Positions 44,712-53,289 of a stretch of DNA of 64,000 bases are shown here, in pieces; within the stretch, counting starts at the first letter, position 1, and every line of letters starts with the position of its first letter. Below the pieces are notes generated by a model that saw only the letters and a list, made by a program, of their open reading frames with translations, made no database searches and was not told the DNA's origin. The translations under genes and the position numbers were made by a program. Source of the stretch: Rudanella paleaurantiibacter (lineage in GTDB: Bacteria; Bacteroidota; Bacteroidia; Cytophagales; Spirosomataceae); assembly GCF_009184635.1 (NCBI RefSeq), contig NZ_WELI01000001.1, positions 930,001 to 994,000 of the forward strand. Reading direction: 5' to 3'.

Positions 44712-47700
44712 TTACTGCTTCAGTAATTTATGAACAACTCGCTGTTGATCGAGCAATACTTCCAGGCCATATAGCCCGGCTGGTAATGATGAGACGTTCA
44801 AAGTTTTTTCGTTCGTACCTCCAATTCCCGCATGTGTGTGCTGTTGTAAAGTACGGCCCTGTAGATCAACGATGCGTAAAGTAACAGTTTGGGCCTTTGA
44901 CAAACTGAAGTTGATTGTTACTTCGTCCTGAACCGGATTCGGACGTACTCGTACAAGGGCTACATCGTCGGCGGTGAGTTCGCGGGCTATACGGGCTCCC
45001 CCCGTCTGAAAGAAGATAGCTCCATCTGCTTCGGTTCCCTGGGTATATCCTGGCTGTGGGGTAATGCCTGAAGGAAATCCTAAACCCCACCAGCCGGTTT
45101 GACCCGCATTCAAACAACCTCGCCATGTATCAGCACCGGCGTCTTTGGTGAAGTTGTCCCAGAAATTATCGCCCCTTGGATAGTGCTTATCGGTGGGAGA
45201 CCCCACAATTTTTGTGGCGAGTGCCCATTTTTGACCGGGGTATTGCCGAATTTCAACATCTAAGCCATTCCAGGTACCTACGCGTTGTACTGAAAAATTG
45301 CAAGGGTTTGACCCGCCTTGTTGGAAGAAGATGGCTCCATCCTGTTCAGTGCCCTGCACATATCCCGATGGTGGTATAAGGCCACCCGGAAAGCCTAAGC
45401 CCCACCAACCGGTTTGCCCAGCATTGAGACAAGCCTGTAGGTTCGAAACGCCTGGATCCTTTGTAAAGGAGTCCCAGAAGTTATCTCCTCGGGGATAATA
45501 TTTATCGGTTGGCGAACCAACTATTGCCGTAACCAGTGCGCGTTTGCCATTGGGAAAAGCCCGGATTTGCACCTCCAGCCCATTCCAGCTACCCACTCGG
45601 CGGGGCGTTGTGATAGCACATGGATCGCTGCCCGTAATCAGAATGGTATGCGTAGCCGACTTGACATAACAATTCCAGGCGGGCTTATCCATACGAACAG
45701 TATAGGTAACATTGCCCGACCCCGTTGGAATCTGTATCTGTGTTGTATTGGTGCTTCCGAATGGTTGCTGATTAAAGCTGTATCGAACATCATTACAAGC
45801 CTCAAACTGATTCGGGGAGCATTGGGCCTGTAGAGTCACTATCTGCCCAGGTGTGGCAGTGGCTGGCCCTGTAAAGGTTGGCTGGTAATCGCACAGTCTG
45901 TTACATTGGTAGTTAAAAGGGAAACCACGCCCTACGTGTTGCCACGTTTCAACTACTGTCCGTTCCTGGGGTGAACAATTGCCAAATAAGTCCTGAGCCG
46001 CAGCAAGAGTAGCGTTACGGGCATCAAGGAAGTTTGATGATTCGATCATGTAAAAATCAAGCGCATGAATAACAATCTTCATGGCATCGTCGAAACCCAC
46101 TGATCCAGCTCCCCAGTTGTTCATGAGGTAAAACCAATGGCTTAGAACCGTTGAATTACGATGCCCTGAAGTATTTGGATCCGAATCCCAGTTATTTCCT
46201 TGATATGTGGACGCTTGGGGAGTTCCAGACGCTGCTGGATTTGCCAAATTTCGAATTTGATTATTTTGTCCGGTATCCTCACCGATCGTCCAGTTCCACT
46301 CATTAGGCATCAAATGCCGTTCAAGAGCAGTGCCAAAAATATCTGAGAATCCTTCGTTCAGCGCTCGGGCCTCGGCAAAAAGAGATCCATCTCCATTTAA
46401 GCCATTTCCTCCGACTAGCAATTGAGATACCCCGTGTCCGTATTCGTGTCCAACTATATCCAAAGAAGCCATACTTCGTGTGGTATTTGACAATATGCTT
46501 CTTCCAAAATATAGATAGGGTAGATTGTCAAATGGGTAGCGGACGTAGAACGCATTGTTTGGTAGGTTGGTATTTACTAAAACCCGTGCTACAAAGCCAT
46601 TTCCATTTAGACCGTTGATGCCGAATGGACGAAAGTATTCATAGGCACGCCAAGTAGCCCAGTGCGCTACGGTAGCATCTTGGGAATTAGTCCCCCAAGT
46701 ATTAGACGTATTAACTACCAAGTCATCATCTCCCCAGCGTAAGTCAGCGGGGCGACCGGTTACACCAAATATGACTCCATTCCCATTTTGGTCGATCCGC
46801 GTATCTAACGAACCTATAACATTGGGAACAGGAGTACTCATAGTCAGGCGAAATCCTGCCTGACCATTGGATTCTGTCTCAAACGTTTGCTGCCGTTGTC
46901 CAGAGGGATAGCGACTATTTAAGTGGACAAACGTTCCAGGCAAAAAGACTGCATTGACCGGAGTGGACTTTGAGGCTCTCTGCGAGGTCGGAGAAACTAC
47001 GCTAGTAAAATCGCTTTTGCCGAAGTTGTCGAAATTTACGACTGAGTAGTTGCCGATTGTTTTACCGGTGAGGGCATCGACATAAACACGATTTAGGTTG
47101 ATGGTAAAAATGTACGCCAGCCTGAAGTTACTCGCGACCATTTGATCGGAGAGAGAAGTCAGAATAAGTTCGCCTTTAGGTAGCTTGTCGCTTCCACGCA
47201 AAGATTCGCGACTTAATCCTAGTGTACTGAGGGCTGCCTCTAGAGCGATTCGCTCTTGGATAGGTTTGTGGATATCAATCGTTAACCCATCCGGTATCCG
47301 ACCATGAGCAGAAACTAAGGCTCCATCTCGCGAATGTAAACCATACTCGGCTCCCTCAACCAAAATATTCTTGTAGTATAGCTGATAACGCTGATGACGA
47401 TTTTGCCTTACATCGGCTTTGTCCCTGACAAGCTGAAAGCGGTAGTCCTTAGTGAGGCCCAGAACTTCGCCAAAAGTTTCGAAGAAAGTAGCTGGATTTA
47501 TTTTAGGCTTATCTTTTCGAAATTCTATCCAGCCTTCGTCTGTGGCGCGGGAGGTCAGCTCTTGAAAGTCTTTATTGGACTCCCGCAGGTATTTGGCTTG
47601 TACTTATCTTGCGCTATTGCCCCCCCCCTGCAATGACCATACCAATAATAAAACAAATGTAGGCAAACGTCAATCTTAAAGTGTGAATAATTCGGTGCAT
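44712..47700 (-). pseudogene. M4 (thermolysin-like) metalloprotease with T9SS domain, frameshifted near its signal peptide
   Basis: The long open frame runs from 47603 to 44712 but has no normal start. It begins within an FTP-type propeptide (RFQLVRDKADVRQNRHQRYQ, then VEGAEYGLHS). The catalytic domain has the zinc motif HEYGHG, the downstream EARALNEGFSDIFG and HRNSTVLSHWFYLMNN, all typical of M4. Two tandem domains of about 95 aa (WNGLEVQIRAFPNGKRALV... and WNGLDVEIRQYPGQKWALA...) and a type A T9SS sorting domain (RVRPNPVQDEVTINFSL to the end) follow. A signal peptide (MHRIIHTLRL, from ATG 47700) is in another frame, separated by a run of nine G residues and a stop. At least two indels separate the parts. 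It may be a pseudogene or contain sequence errors. Confidence 0.75.
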
Positions 47701-47715
47701 CGTTGTGTGAGATGG

Positions 47716-48141
47716 TTAGTTAACTCGTTCTACTCGCTCAAATTTTACCCAGTATGTGGGTATCCCAAAAACTCCAAAACCTCGGTCTTTATATAAGACC
47801 CCCCACACTCTAAATTTGAACGGTGGAGGAATAGAGTCAGCACTTGTGAACGTGCGGTTATATGTCACCGGTGAAGAGTCAAATACTTCGTTTTTCGGCT
47901 GAAAAAGGCAGGGGAAAATAGCCTCATTCAGGTTATAGCCCTTTAAAACCATTGAAGTGCTGCCAACTTTATCCATTGGTACGCCTTCCAAACGGTTCAC
48001 AAAAAAGACCTCTACGTTAGTGCAGCATCCAATACCACATTCGTAATCAGGCTCTGGCGGGTCCTTCTGGCAACTGGCCCCAATGCCCAGCCATAGCACG
48101 CTCACTATGAGCCGCTGGAAGAGTAGGTGTAGTTTTTTCAT
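47716..48141 (-). CDS. Small lipoprotein beside the metalloprotease (copy 1)
   Basis: The product is 141 aa. The lipoprotein signal has lipobox GIGASC (Cys24), followed by QKDPPEP. The mature domain of about 110 aa begins with a Cys-rich segment (CGIGCC) and ends with KFRVWGVLYKD and a strand-rich tail. It lies 15 bp upstream of the protease signal peptide, and a paralogue lies 13 bp further on. The signal and linker are nearly identical to the paralogue, and the rest diverges. The function is unknown. A protease-associated or protective role is only a guess from position. Confidence 0.7.
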   Translation of the reverse strand: MKKLHLLFQRLIVSVLWLGIGASCQKDPPEPDYECGIGCCTNVEVFFVNRLEGVPMDKVGSTSMVLKGYNLNEAIFPCLFQPKNEVFDSSPVTYNRTFTSADSIPPPFKFRVWGVLYKDRGFGVFGIPTYWVKFERVERVN

Positions 48142-48154
48142 GGTTGTGTGAATG

Positions 48155-48580
48155 TTAGGGTACTACTTCTAAACGGTCTACTTGTAGTGCATAGGCCCGC
48201 GAGCCTGTCATGATTGGTATTACAGTGTAATCTTCATAGAGAATACCCCAGACCCGATATTTGCGGCCAGTTTGTGGGGGAGACTTGGCTAAAAAGTTCT
48301 GAACGTAACTCATTGACAACTCGCAGGGGAAAATAAGCCCAACTGGTGAAGGTGGAGATAGTCTAGAGTCCAACAAAGGAGACTCGAAACTGACAAAGGA
48401 AGCACTCAAACGGTTGATTAACACCCCCTCTACTCGTTGTACAAACTTTAGGCTATTGGCTGTGCCGTTTGGGCTACAGTCTGTTGGATTTGGCTCTGGT
48501 GGGTCCTTCTGGCAACTGGCCCCAATGCCCAGCCATAGCACGCCCACTATGAGCCGGAGAAATAGAGAACGGTTTAACAT
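48155..48580 (-). CDS. Small lipoprotein beside the metalloprotease (copy 2)
   Basis: The product is 141 aa, the same length as its neighbour. It shares the segment LWLGIGASCQKDPPEP almost exactly, and the motif KYRVWGILYED near the C-terminus aligns with KFRVWGVLYKD of copy 1. The middle parts differ, including the loss of the CGIGCC cluster. This is a tandem duplication with a conserved export signal and a diverging mature domain. No family is recognised. Confidence 0.7.
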   Translation of the reverse strand: MLNRSLFLRLIVGVLWLGIGASCQKDPPEPNPTDCSPNGTANSLKFVQRVEGVLINRLSASFVSFESPLLDSRLSPPSPVGLIFPCELSMSYVQNFLAKSPPQTGRKYRVWGILYEDYTVIPIMTGSRAYALQVDRLEVVP

Positions 48581-48792
48581 GATTTAACAAGTGTTTATAT
48601 AAAACAAACCGTAATGTTAGTGGCTGAATTAAATTTTGTCAAGAAATTACTCAATAAAATGTAGGGGTATTTGTGTAATCGGTATAAATGGGCACAAATG
48701 TGCGGTCTGGCTCGTTGGCAAACAGATAGATTCTCTGCTTAAGCAGGGTAATGGTTTATCGAAAATTTTGTATTTTTCATAAAAAAGCAGCC

Positions 48793-48981
48793 ATGACAAC
48801 GATTGAAATAAATGTTCTTGCCCATGAGGATGAGGAATTTGTAATTAATATTCTGACGGCGCTTGCCCAGAAGCAGATCATTGAGTTTGATCTGGTCGAT
48901 TCGTTTCCAGCCGAGGGACCACCATTAACTGAAGCTGACCTATTGACTCGTTTAGACAAGGCTGAACAGGGACGCTCGTAA
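48793..48981 (+). CDS. Small antitoxin-like protein
   Basis: The product is 62 aa from ATG 48793 (MTTIEINVLAHED). The 48751 start would lie in an AT-rich leader. The acidic, mostly helical make-up, with a short N-terminal strand and a C-terminal ADLLTRLDKAEQGR helix, is like antitoxins paired with RelE-type toxins in Bacteroidota. No toxin gene follows. The next gene encodes a different protein and starts 8 bp later. The call is tentative. Confidence 0.5.
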   Translation: MTTIEINVLAHEDEEFVINILTALAQKQIIEFDLVDSFPAEGPPLTEADLLTRLDKAEQGRS

Positions 48982-48988
48982 TAAATAG

Positions 48989-49411
48989 TTGCCATTGAAT
49001 CCCATAGAACCCGGTATTCTGCCGCTTGTTGAGGCCCTCAACGCCACCGGACTGGTGCAAACGTTTTCGAGTTGCGAAGGACATTTCGATGCCGACGGCA
49101 AGGGCGTGTCCGGTCGGGCCTTTGTCGACCGGGGCCATGCCTACGTGCGGTTTATTCCTGCGCCCGATATGCCCACCGAACACATCGAGCGGCTGTTGGG
49201 TAACTGGCTGCTTACCTACAAAAAAAAGCACGGACTCATGCCCGTGCGTGTGGTTGGCTACAAACTGTTTACGCCCGTCGATGATGAAATCGACGTGACG
49301 TTTGTGCTCGAACTGCACCCCTTCAACCGCTTCGACCCGGCCCCGACCCAACGGGCTGATATTGACCGGGCTGCGCGCCAACTAGCGAACTACGTTGGTA
49401 ATAATGCGTAA
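48989..49411 (+). CDS. Conserved hypothetical protein with SCEGHF motif
   Basis: The product is 140 aa. No ATG lies near the beginning, so the start is a TTG at 48989 or 48995. The upstream in-frame stop at 48986 rules out a longer frame. FSSCEGHFDADG, GHAYVRFIPAPD and YKLFTPVDDEIDVTFVLELH suggest a small alpha/beta fold with a Cys-His pair. I know no assigned function. The last residues NNA and the TAA stop are encoded by the arm of the repeat hairpin at 49402-49485. Confidence 0.65.
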   Translation: MPLNPIEPGILPLVEALNATGLVQTFSSCEGHFDADGKGVSGRAFVDRGHAYVRFIPAPDMPTEHIERLLGNWLLTYKKKHGLMPVRVVGYKLFTPVDDEIDVTFVLELHPFNRFDPAPTQRADIDRAARQLANYVGNNA

Positions 49412-49485
49412 TGATGAATGCGTAATGCGTAATGGGCTGACGCGAGAGCTCTCATTATGCATTACGCATTCATCATTACGCATTA
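49402..49485. repeat. 33-bp-arm hairpin of TAATGCG/TGAATG repeats between convergent genes
   Basis: The arm 49402-49434 (TAATGCGTAATGATGAATGC...) is inverted at 49453-49485 with a single mismatch. The arm on the plus side contains the stop TAA of the SCEGHF gene. The first three bases of the other arm are the TAA stop of hslU. Both genes therefore end inside the repeat. The loop is 18 nt (GGCTGACGCGAGAGCTCT). It probably also terminates both transcripts. Confidence 0.85.
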
Positions 49486-50895
49486 CAAAATGTATTGACT
49501 CAAATCGCGGTTCTGTACCAGGCCGTTTAGTTTTTCGGCGACGAGTTCTTTCGTGACCAGTACGTGCGCGTTGGGTCCGATTACGTCGGGGATGTCGAAC
49601 ATGAAATCGTTGAGCAGCTGGCTCAGTACCGTCTGGAGTCGGCGGGCACCGATGTTTTCAACCTCCGAATTGACCTGAAACGCAATCCGAGCTAATTCGC
49701 GCAGGGCCTCGTCGTCGAACGAGAGGTCGACACCTTCGGCGGCCATCATGGCTACGTACTGCTTGGTGAGCGCGTTTTTGGGCTCTTTCAGAATCTGGTA
49801 AAAATCGTCTTCCGACAGGCTTTGCAACTCCACCCGGATCGGGAAACGGCCTTGTAGCTCCGGGATAAGGTCGCTCGGTTTGGAGACGTGGAACGCCCCG
49901 GCTGCGATAAACAGGATATGGTCGGTGTGGATGGTGCCGTATTTGGTGTTTACGGTGCTGCCTTCCACAATCGGGAGCAGGTCGCGCTGCACGCCCTCGC
50001 GGCTCACATCGGGCCCGCCCGACCCGCCTGAGCGGTTGGTGGCAATCTTGTCGATTTCATCAATAAAAATGATACCGGCATTCTCCGCCTTCCGAATGGC
50101 TTCTTCCTTCACCTCGTCCATGTCGATGAGTTTGGCGGCCTCTTCGTCGAGCAGAATTTTGCGGGCCTCGGCAATGGTCACCCGGCGTTTCTTGCCTTTT
50201 TTGGGCATCATGCCGCCGAGCATTTCCTGCAGGTTCATCATCGACATGTCGTCGATAGCCCCGCCCATCACGCCGATATTGGGCATTTGGCTCTGCTGCA
50301 CGTCGATTTCGATGTGCCGACTGTCCATCTCGCCCGATTGCACCTTGGCCCGGAACCGTTCGCGGGTGCGTTCGTTCAGTTCGGCATCGGTGTCGCGGAT
50401 ACCGTCGCCGTTATTGTCGCCTGTATCGCCAAAACCCAGCGGCCGCACCATAGACGATGATGGCCGCACCGGCGGAATGAGAATGTCCAGAATCAGGTCG
50501 TCGACAATCTGGCTCGCCCGTACTTTCACGGCTTCTTTTTTGGCCGCTTTCACCATATTGATGGCCTGCTCAACCAGGTCGCGTACCATGCTTTCGACAT
50601 CGCGGCCTACGTAGCCAACCTCCGTAAACTTCGAGGCTTCGACTTTGGTAAAGGGCGCATCGGCCAGTTTGGCCAGTCGGCGGGCAATCTCGGTTTTACC
50701 GACGCCGGTGGCCCCGATCATCAGAATATTGTTGGGGGTAATTTCGCGCTGCATATCGACCGGGGCATTCATCCGGCGCCAGCGGTTGCGCAGGGCAATA
50801 GCTACGTTGCGTTTGGCATCGTGCTGCCCAATAATGTATCCGTCCAGTTCGGCAACAATCTGCCGGGGCGTAAGGTCTTTCAGTAATGGGGTCAT
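49483..50895 (-). CDS. hslU: HslU, ATPase subunit of the HslVU protease
   Basis: The product is 470 aa. HslU unfolds proteins with ATP and feeds them to the HslV peptidase. Walker A GATGVGKTE and Walker B IIFIDEID are clear. Family segments GYVGRDVESMVRDL and TKYGTIHTDHILFIAAGAFH are also present. The C-terminus LSQYIL ends in the hydrophobic residues that dock into HslV. The start MTPLLKDLTPRQIV fits the family. hslV is not adjacent. The Anbu peptidase at 23703 is a distant relative of HslV. Confidence 0.95.
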   Translation of the reverse strand: MTPLLKDLTPRQIVAELDGYIIGQHDAKRNVAIALRNRWRRMNAPVDMQREITPNNILMIGATGVGKTEIARRLAKLADAPFTKVEASKFTEVGYVGRDVESMVRDLVEQAINMVKAAKKEAVKVRASQIVDDLILDILIPPVRPSSSMVRPLGFGDTGDNNGDGIRDTDAELNERTRERFRAKVQSGEMDSRHIEIDVQQSQMPNIGVMGGAIDDMSMMNLQEMLGGMMPKKGKKRRVTIAEARKILLDEEAAKLIDMDEVKEEAIRKAENAGIIFIDEIDKIATNRSGGSGGPDVSREGVQRDLLPIVEGSTVNTKYGTIHTDHILFIAAGAFHVSKPSDLIPELQGRFPIRVELQSLSEDDFYQILKEPKNALTKQYVAMMAAEGVDLSFDDEALRELARIAFQVNSEVENIGARRLQTVLSQLLNDFMFDIPDVIGPNAHVLVTKELVAEKLNGLVQNRDLSQYIL

Positions 50896-51036
50896 TCGGT
50901 TAACAGGCCTTGTGGTGGCTCTTGGTTAAAGAAACGTATTCGGGGCAAAATTGTGCCAGAATGGGCCGGATTAATTCGGCTGGTGGGGGCCAGGAGCCAT
51001 TAACGAACTTATTGGCCGCAAGAAAAATACTGTGTG

Positions 51037-51044
51037 TACGTTTG
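51037..51044 (+). promoter_or_regulatory. Bacteroidota -7 promoter box for the FHA/kinase cluster
   Basis: TACGTTTG matches TAnnTTTG. It predicts a transcript start near 51051, only about 9 nt before the ATG at 51060. This supports that start over the longer frame that begins at 50910, which overlaps hslU upstream DNA. The downstream genes are so close that this may drive the whole cluster. Confidence 0.5.
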
Positions 51045-51059
51045 CGGCAAAGGTTCGTT

Positions 51060-52127
51060 ATGTATCCGATGGAAAAGCAACCCAAGACCTTTTGGGATCA
51101 GTTAAGTAACCTGCTCGTGCCCAAGCGGCAGTCGGGCGTGCCCGAGCCAATCAAAAGCGACCGGATTCTGCACGAGCTGATCCGTTGTTTTGAGGCCTCG
51201 CTCAACCGCGAAAGCATTGGGAACAGCCTGCTTTTTGATGCCCACTACATTGTCATTCTCCACCCGTCGAGCTATACCGAACGGCTGGCGGCTCTGCCTG
51301 TGATTGTCAACGAGGCCGTCAATGCGTTTTATGCCGCCATAGACCGGCGCAAGGGCGGAGACGACCGCATTGTGACCGTGGCCTCGCACTGGCAGTTTAA
51401 GTTTGGGCCGGGCACCGAGTTTGAAGGCCGCGCCATTGGCCCTGCCGATATTGAGGTGATTGGCTCGTTGACCGGGCATTCGCTCGAAATCGACCCCGGC
51501 CCCCGGCCGTCGGCAAACAGTAATCTGAAGGCTACGCGCAAGGTGAAAAACACGAACGTCTACGAAAAAATGGACGTGAACCTGCCCGCTTTTGGGCACA
51601 TCGACTTCCGCGAGTCGGGGGCGTTTGCCGTGCGTATCGACCCGGCCCGGTTGGCCCCCCCGGTGCCCGGCCCGGCTGTTACCGACGGGGTTGCATCAGC
51701 GAATGCCCCGGCCCCGCAGTCGGTGGCACCCGCCACCGCGCCCGGCCCAGTAGTGCCACCAGTAGCTCCGGTCCGGCCCGAACACCTGGCCCGGATTGAT
51801 TGCTACATGGCCGATCAGAACACCGAAGAAACCCACTGGATGAAAGACCGCGAAGTGGTTATTGCCCGGCATGAGCCCGACAATGGCGCGTTTGCCAATT
51901 ACATCCGGCTTCGGTCGCCCTACGTGTCGAACCCGCACGCCCGGATTCGGTACGATGCCTCCGCCGGGGTGTTTCAGCTGGCTTCGTTCAGCGGACACGA
52001 AACCCGCCTGAACGAGCAGATTGTGGCCCGCAGCGAACCGACCAACCCGGTTTGGGTGGAGTTGCCGAGCCCGTCGCAGATTTTGCTCAATGGGGTTGTT
52101 ACGCTCACGTTTACCCGCACCGACTGA
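51060..52127 (+). CDS. FHA-domain protein with DUF3662-like N-terminus (FhaA-like)
   Basis: The product is 355 aa (or 352 aa from the ATG at 51069). The N-terminal domain (about residues 30-175, with FDAHYIVILHPSSYTERLAAL) resembles the DUF3662 domain of actinobacterial FhaA. A Pro/Ala-rich linker runs from about 200 to 238 (PAPQSVAPATAPGPVVPPV). The C-terminal FHA-like domain has SNPHARIRYD in place of the usual SxxHxxI and RLNEQ. FHA domains bind phosphothreonine, so a kinase substrate or scaffold role is likely. It opens the PP2C-kinase-SEDS/PBP cluster. Confidence 0.8.
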   Translation: MYPMEKQPKTFWDQLSNLLVPKRQSGVPEPIKSDRILHELIRCFEASLNRESIGNSLLFDAHYIVILHPSSYTERLAALPVIVNEAVNAFYAAIDRRKGGDDRIVTVASHWQFKFGPGTEFEGRAIGPADIEVIGSLTGHSLEIDPGPRPSANSNLKATRKVKNTNVYEKMDVNLPAFGHIDFRESGAFAVRIDPARLAPPVPGPAVTDGVASANAPAPQSVAPATAPGPVVPPVAPVRPEHLARIDCYMADQNTEETHWMKDREVVIARHEPDNGAFANYIRLRSPYVSNPHARIRYDASAGVFQLASFSGHETRLNEQIVARSEPTNPVWVELPSPSQILLNGVVTLTFTRTD

Positions 52128-52130
52128 CGT

Positions 52131-52214
52131 ATGATTGATGTGATTATTGCGCTCGTGTTAACCGTGTTTGTGGGCGTGCTGCTGGTGCGGCACTTCCTAA
52201 ATCTGCCCCAATAA
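52131..52214 (+). CDS. 27-aa single-span membrane peptide
   Basis: An ATG at 52131 opens 27 codons (MIDVIIALVLTVFVGVLLVR, then HFLNLPQ) ending in TAA. It begins 3 bp after the FHA stop and ends 11 bp before the PP2C start, so it is translated within the operon. Its near-complete hydrophobic helix fits a small membrane protein. No family is recognised, and chance cannot be excluded at this length. Confidence 0.55.
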   Translation: MIDVIIALVLTVFVGVLLVRHFLNLPQ

Positions 52215-52225
52215 CGCCCTGCCGC

Positions 52226-53284
52226 ATGACGACGCTTTTAGAGATAGCTGGTCAGACCGACGTGGGTCAGAACCGGCACGACAATCAGGATACGTATCTG
52301 GCCGGGCCGCTCTGGACCGACCATAGTGTGCTGTTGGCGGTGATCGATGGTGTGGGCGGATACGCGGGCGGAGCCGAGGCTGCAGCCCTGGCGCGGGAGT
52401 CGATTGGGCAGTACATGGCTACACCTACGGGCGACACACTCACCATGCTCCGCGAGGCCGTGGTGTTTGCCAATAACCAGATTGTGCAGCAACGGCAGCA
52501 AAACCCGGCCCTGGCCCGGATGTGTTGTGTGCTGACGGTTGTGGTGGCCGATGCGCAGCTCGGGCGCCTGTACTACGTACACGTGGGCGACACCCGGCTG
52601 TACCGATTCCGGCAGGGCCAACTCGAAAAAATCACCCACGACCACTCACTCGTGGGCGTACGCGAAGACGCCAATCAGCTCACCGAACGGGAGGCCATGC
52701 GGCATCCGCGCCGGAACGAAATTCTTCGCGATGTGGGCTCCATGCCTCATCGGGTCGATGATCCCGATTTTCTGGAATCGGGTGAAAGCGATTTTGAGCC
52801 GGGCGACGTGCTGTTGCTGTGCAGCGACGGCCTGACGGATATGCTGACGCGGGCTCAACTGGTGGAGGTACTTGGTCGGCCGATGCCGGTAGCCGAACAG
52901 ATTGAGGCCCTGATTCAAGCGGCCAACGAAGCGGGTGGGCACGACAATATTACGGTGGTGCTCGGTCGTTATTCAGCACCGGAGGGAGCAGAAATAGCCC
53001 CGGCCCTTCCGATAGATGACTCCCGGTCAGCTACGGCCTCGATACGGGTGGGAACCCAGGGGCTGATGCAATCGGAGGCCACTCTGGCCGCTGAGGCTTT
53101 ACCCGAACAGCCGCCCAAACGCCGGTGGGGTGCACTCGTGCTTGTTGTGTTGGGGGTATTGGCTGGGGTACTCTGGTGGCAACTTAGCCCCTCCGAACCT
53201 ACACCGCGCCCCCAACCTGTACGAGCCGACTCGGCCCGAACCCCGAAACCATTCACAACGATTGACTCAACTCGAACGCCTTGA
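52226..53284 (+). CDS. PP2C-family Ser/Thr protein phosphatase, membrane anchored
   Basis: The product is 352 aa. Metal-binding motifs of PPM phosphatases are present: RHDNQD near residues 18-23, VIDGVGGYAGG, the YVHVGDTRLYRF strand, LLCSDGLTDML and GGHDNITVVL. A single membrane helix (ALVLVVLGVLAGVLWW, about residues 294-311) and a short Pro/Thr-rich tail follow, as in actinobacterial PstP. It should reverse phosphorylation by the two kinases encoded directly downstream. The stop is 5 bp before the first kinase ATG. Confidence 0.93.
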   Translation: MTTLLEIAGQTDVGQNRHDNQDTYLAGPLWTDHSVLLAVIDGVGGYAGGAEAAALARESIGQYMATPTGDTLTMLREAVVFANNQIVQQRQQNPALARMCCVLTVVVADAQLGRLYYVHVGDTRLYRFRQGQLEKITHDHSLVGVREDANQLTEREAMRHPRRNEILRDVGSMPHRVDDPDFLESGESDFEPGDVLLLCSDGLTDMLTRAQLVEVLGRPMPVAEQIEALIQAANEAGGHDNITVVLGRYSAPEGAEIAPALPIDDSRSATASIRVGTQGLMQSEATLAAEALPEQPPKRRWGALVLVVLGVLAGVLWWQLSPSEPTPRPQPVRADSARTPKPFTTIDSTRTP

Positions 53285-53289
53285 CGACT

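Noticed and set aside
47394-47636. 80-codon plus-strand ORF upstream of the metalloprotease
   Set aside because: It is antisense to the propeptide of the M4 protease, whose frame continues through this stretch.
47604-47640. Programmed frameshift at the nine-G run restoring the protease
   Set aside because: A single slip does not join the signal peptide to the main frame. A second lesion is needed, so damage or sequence error is more likely.
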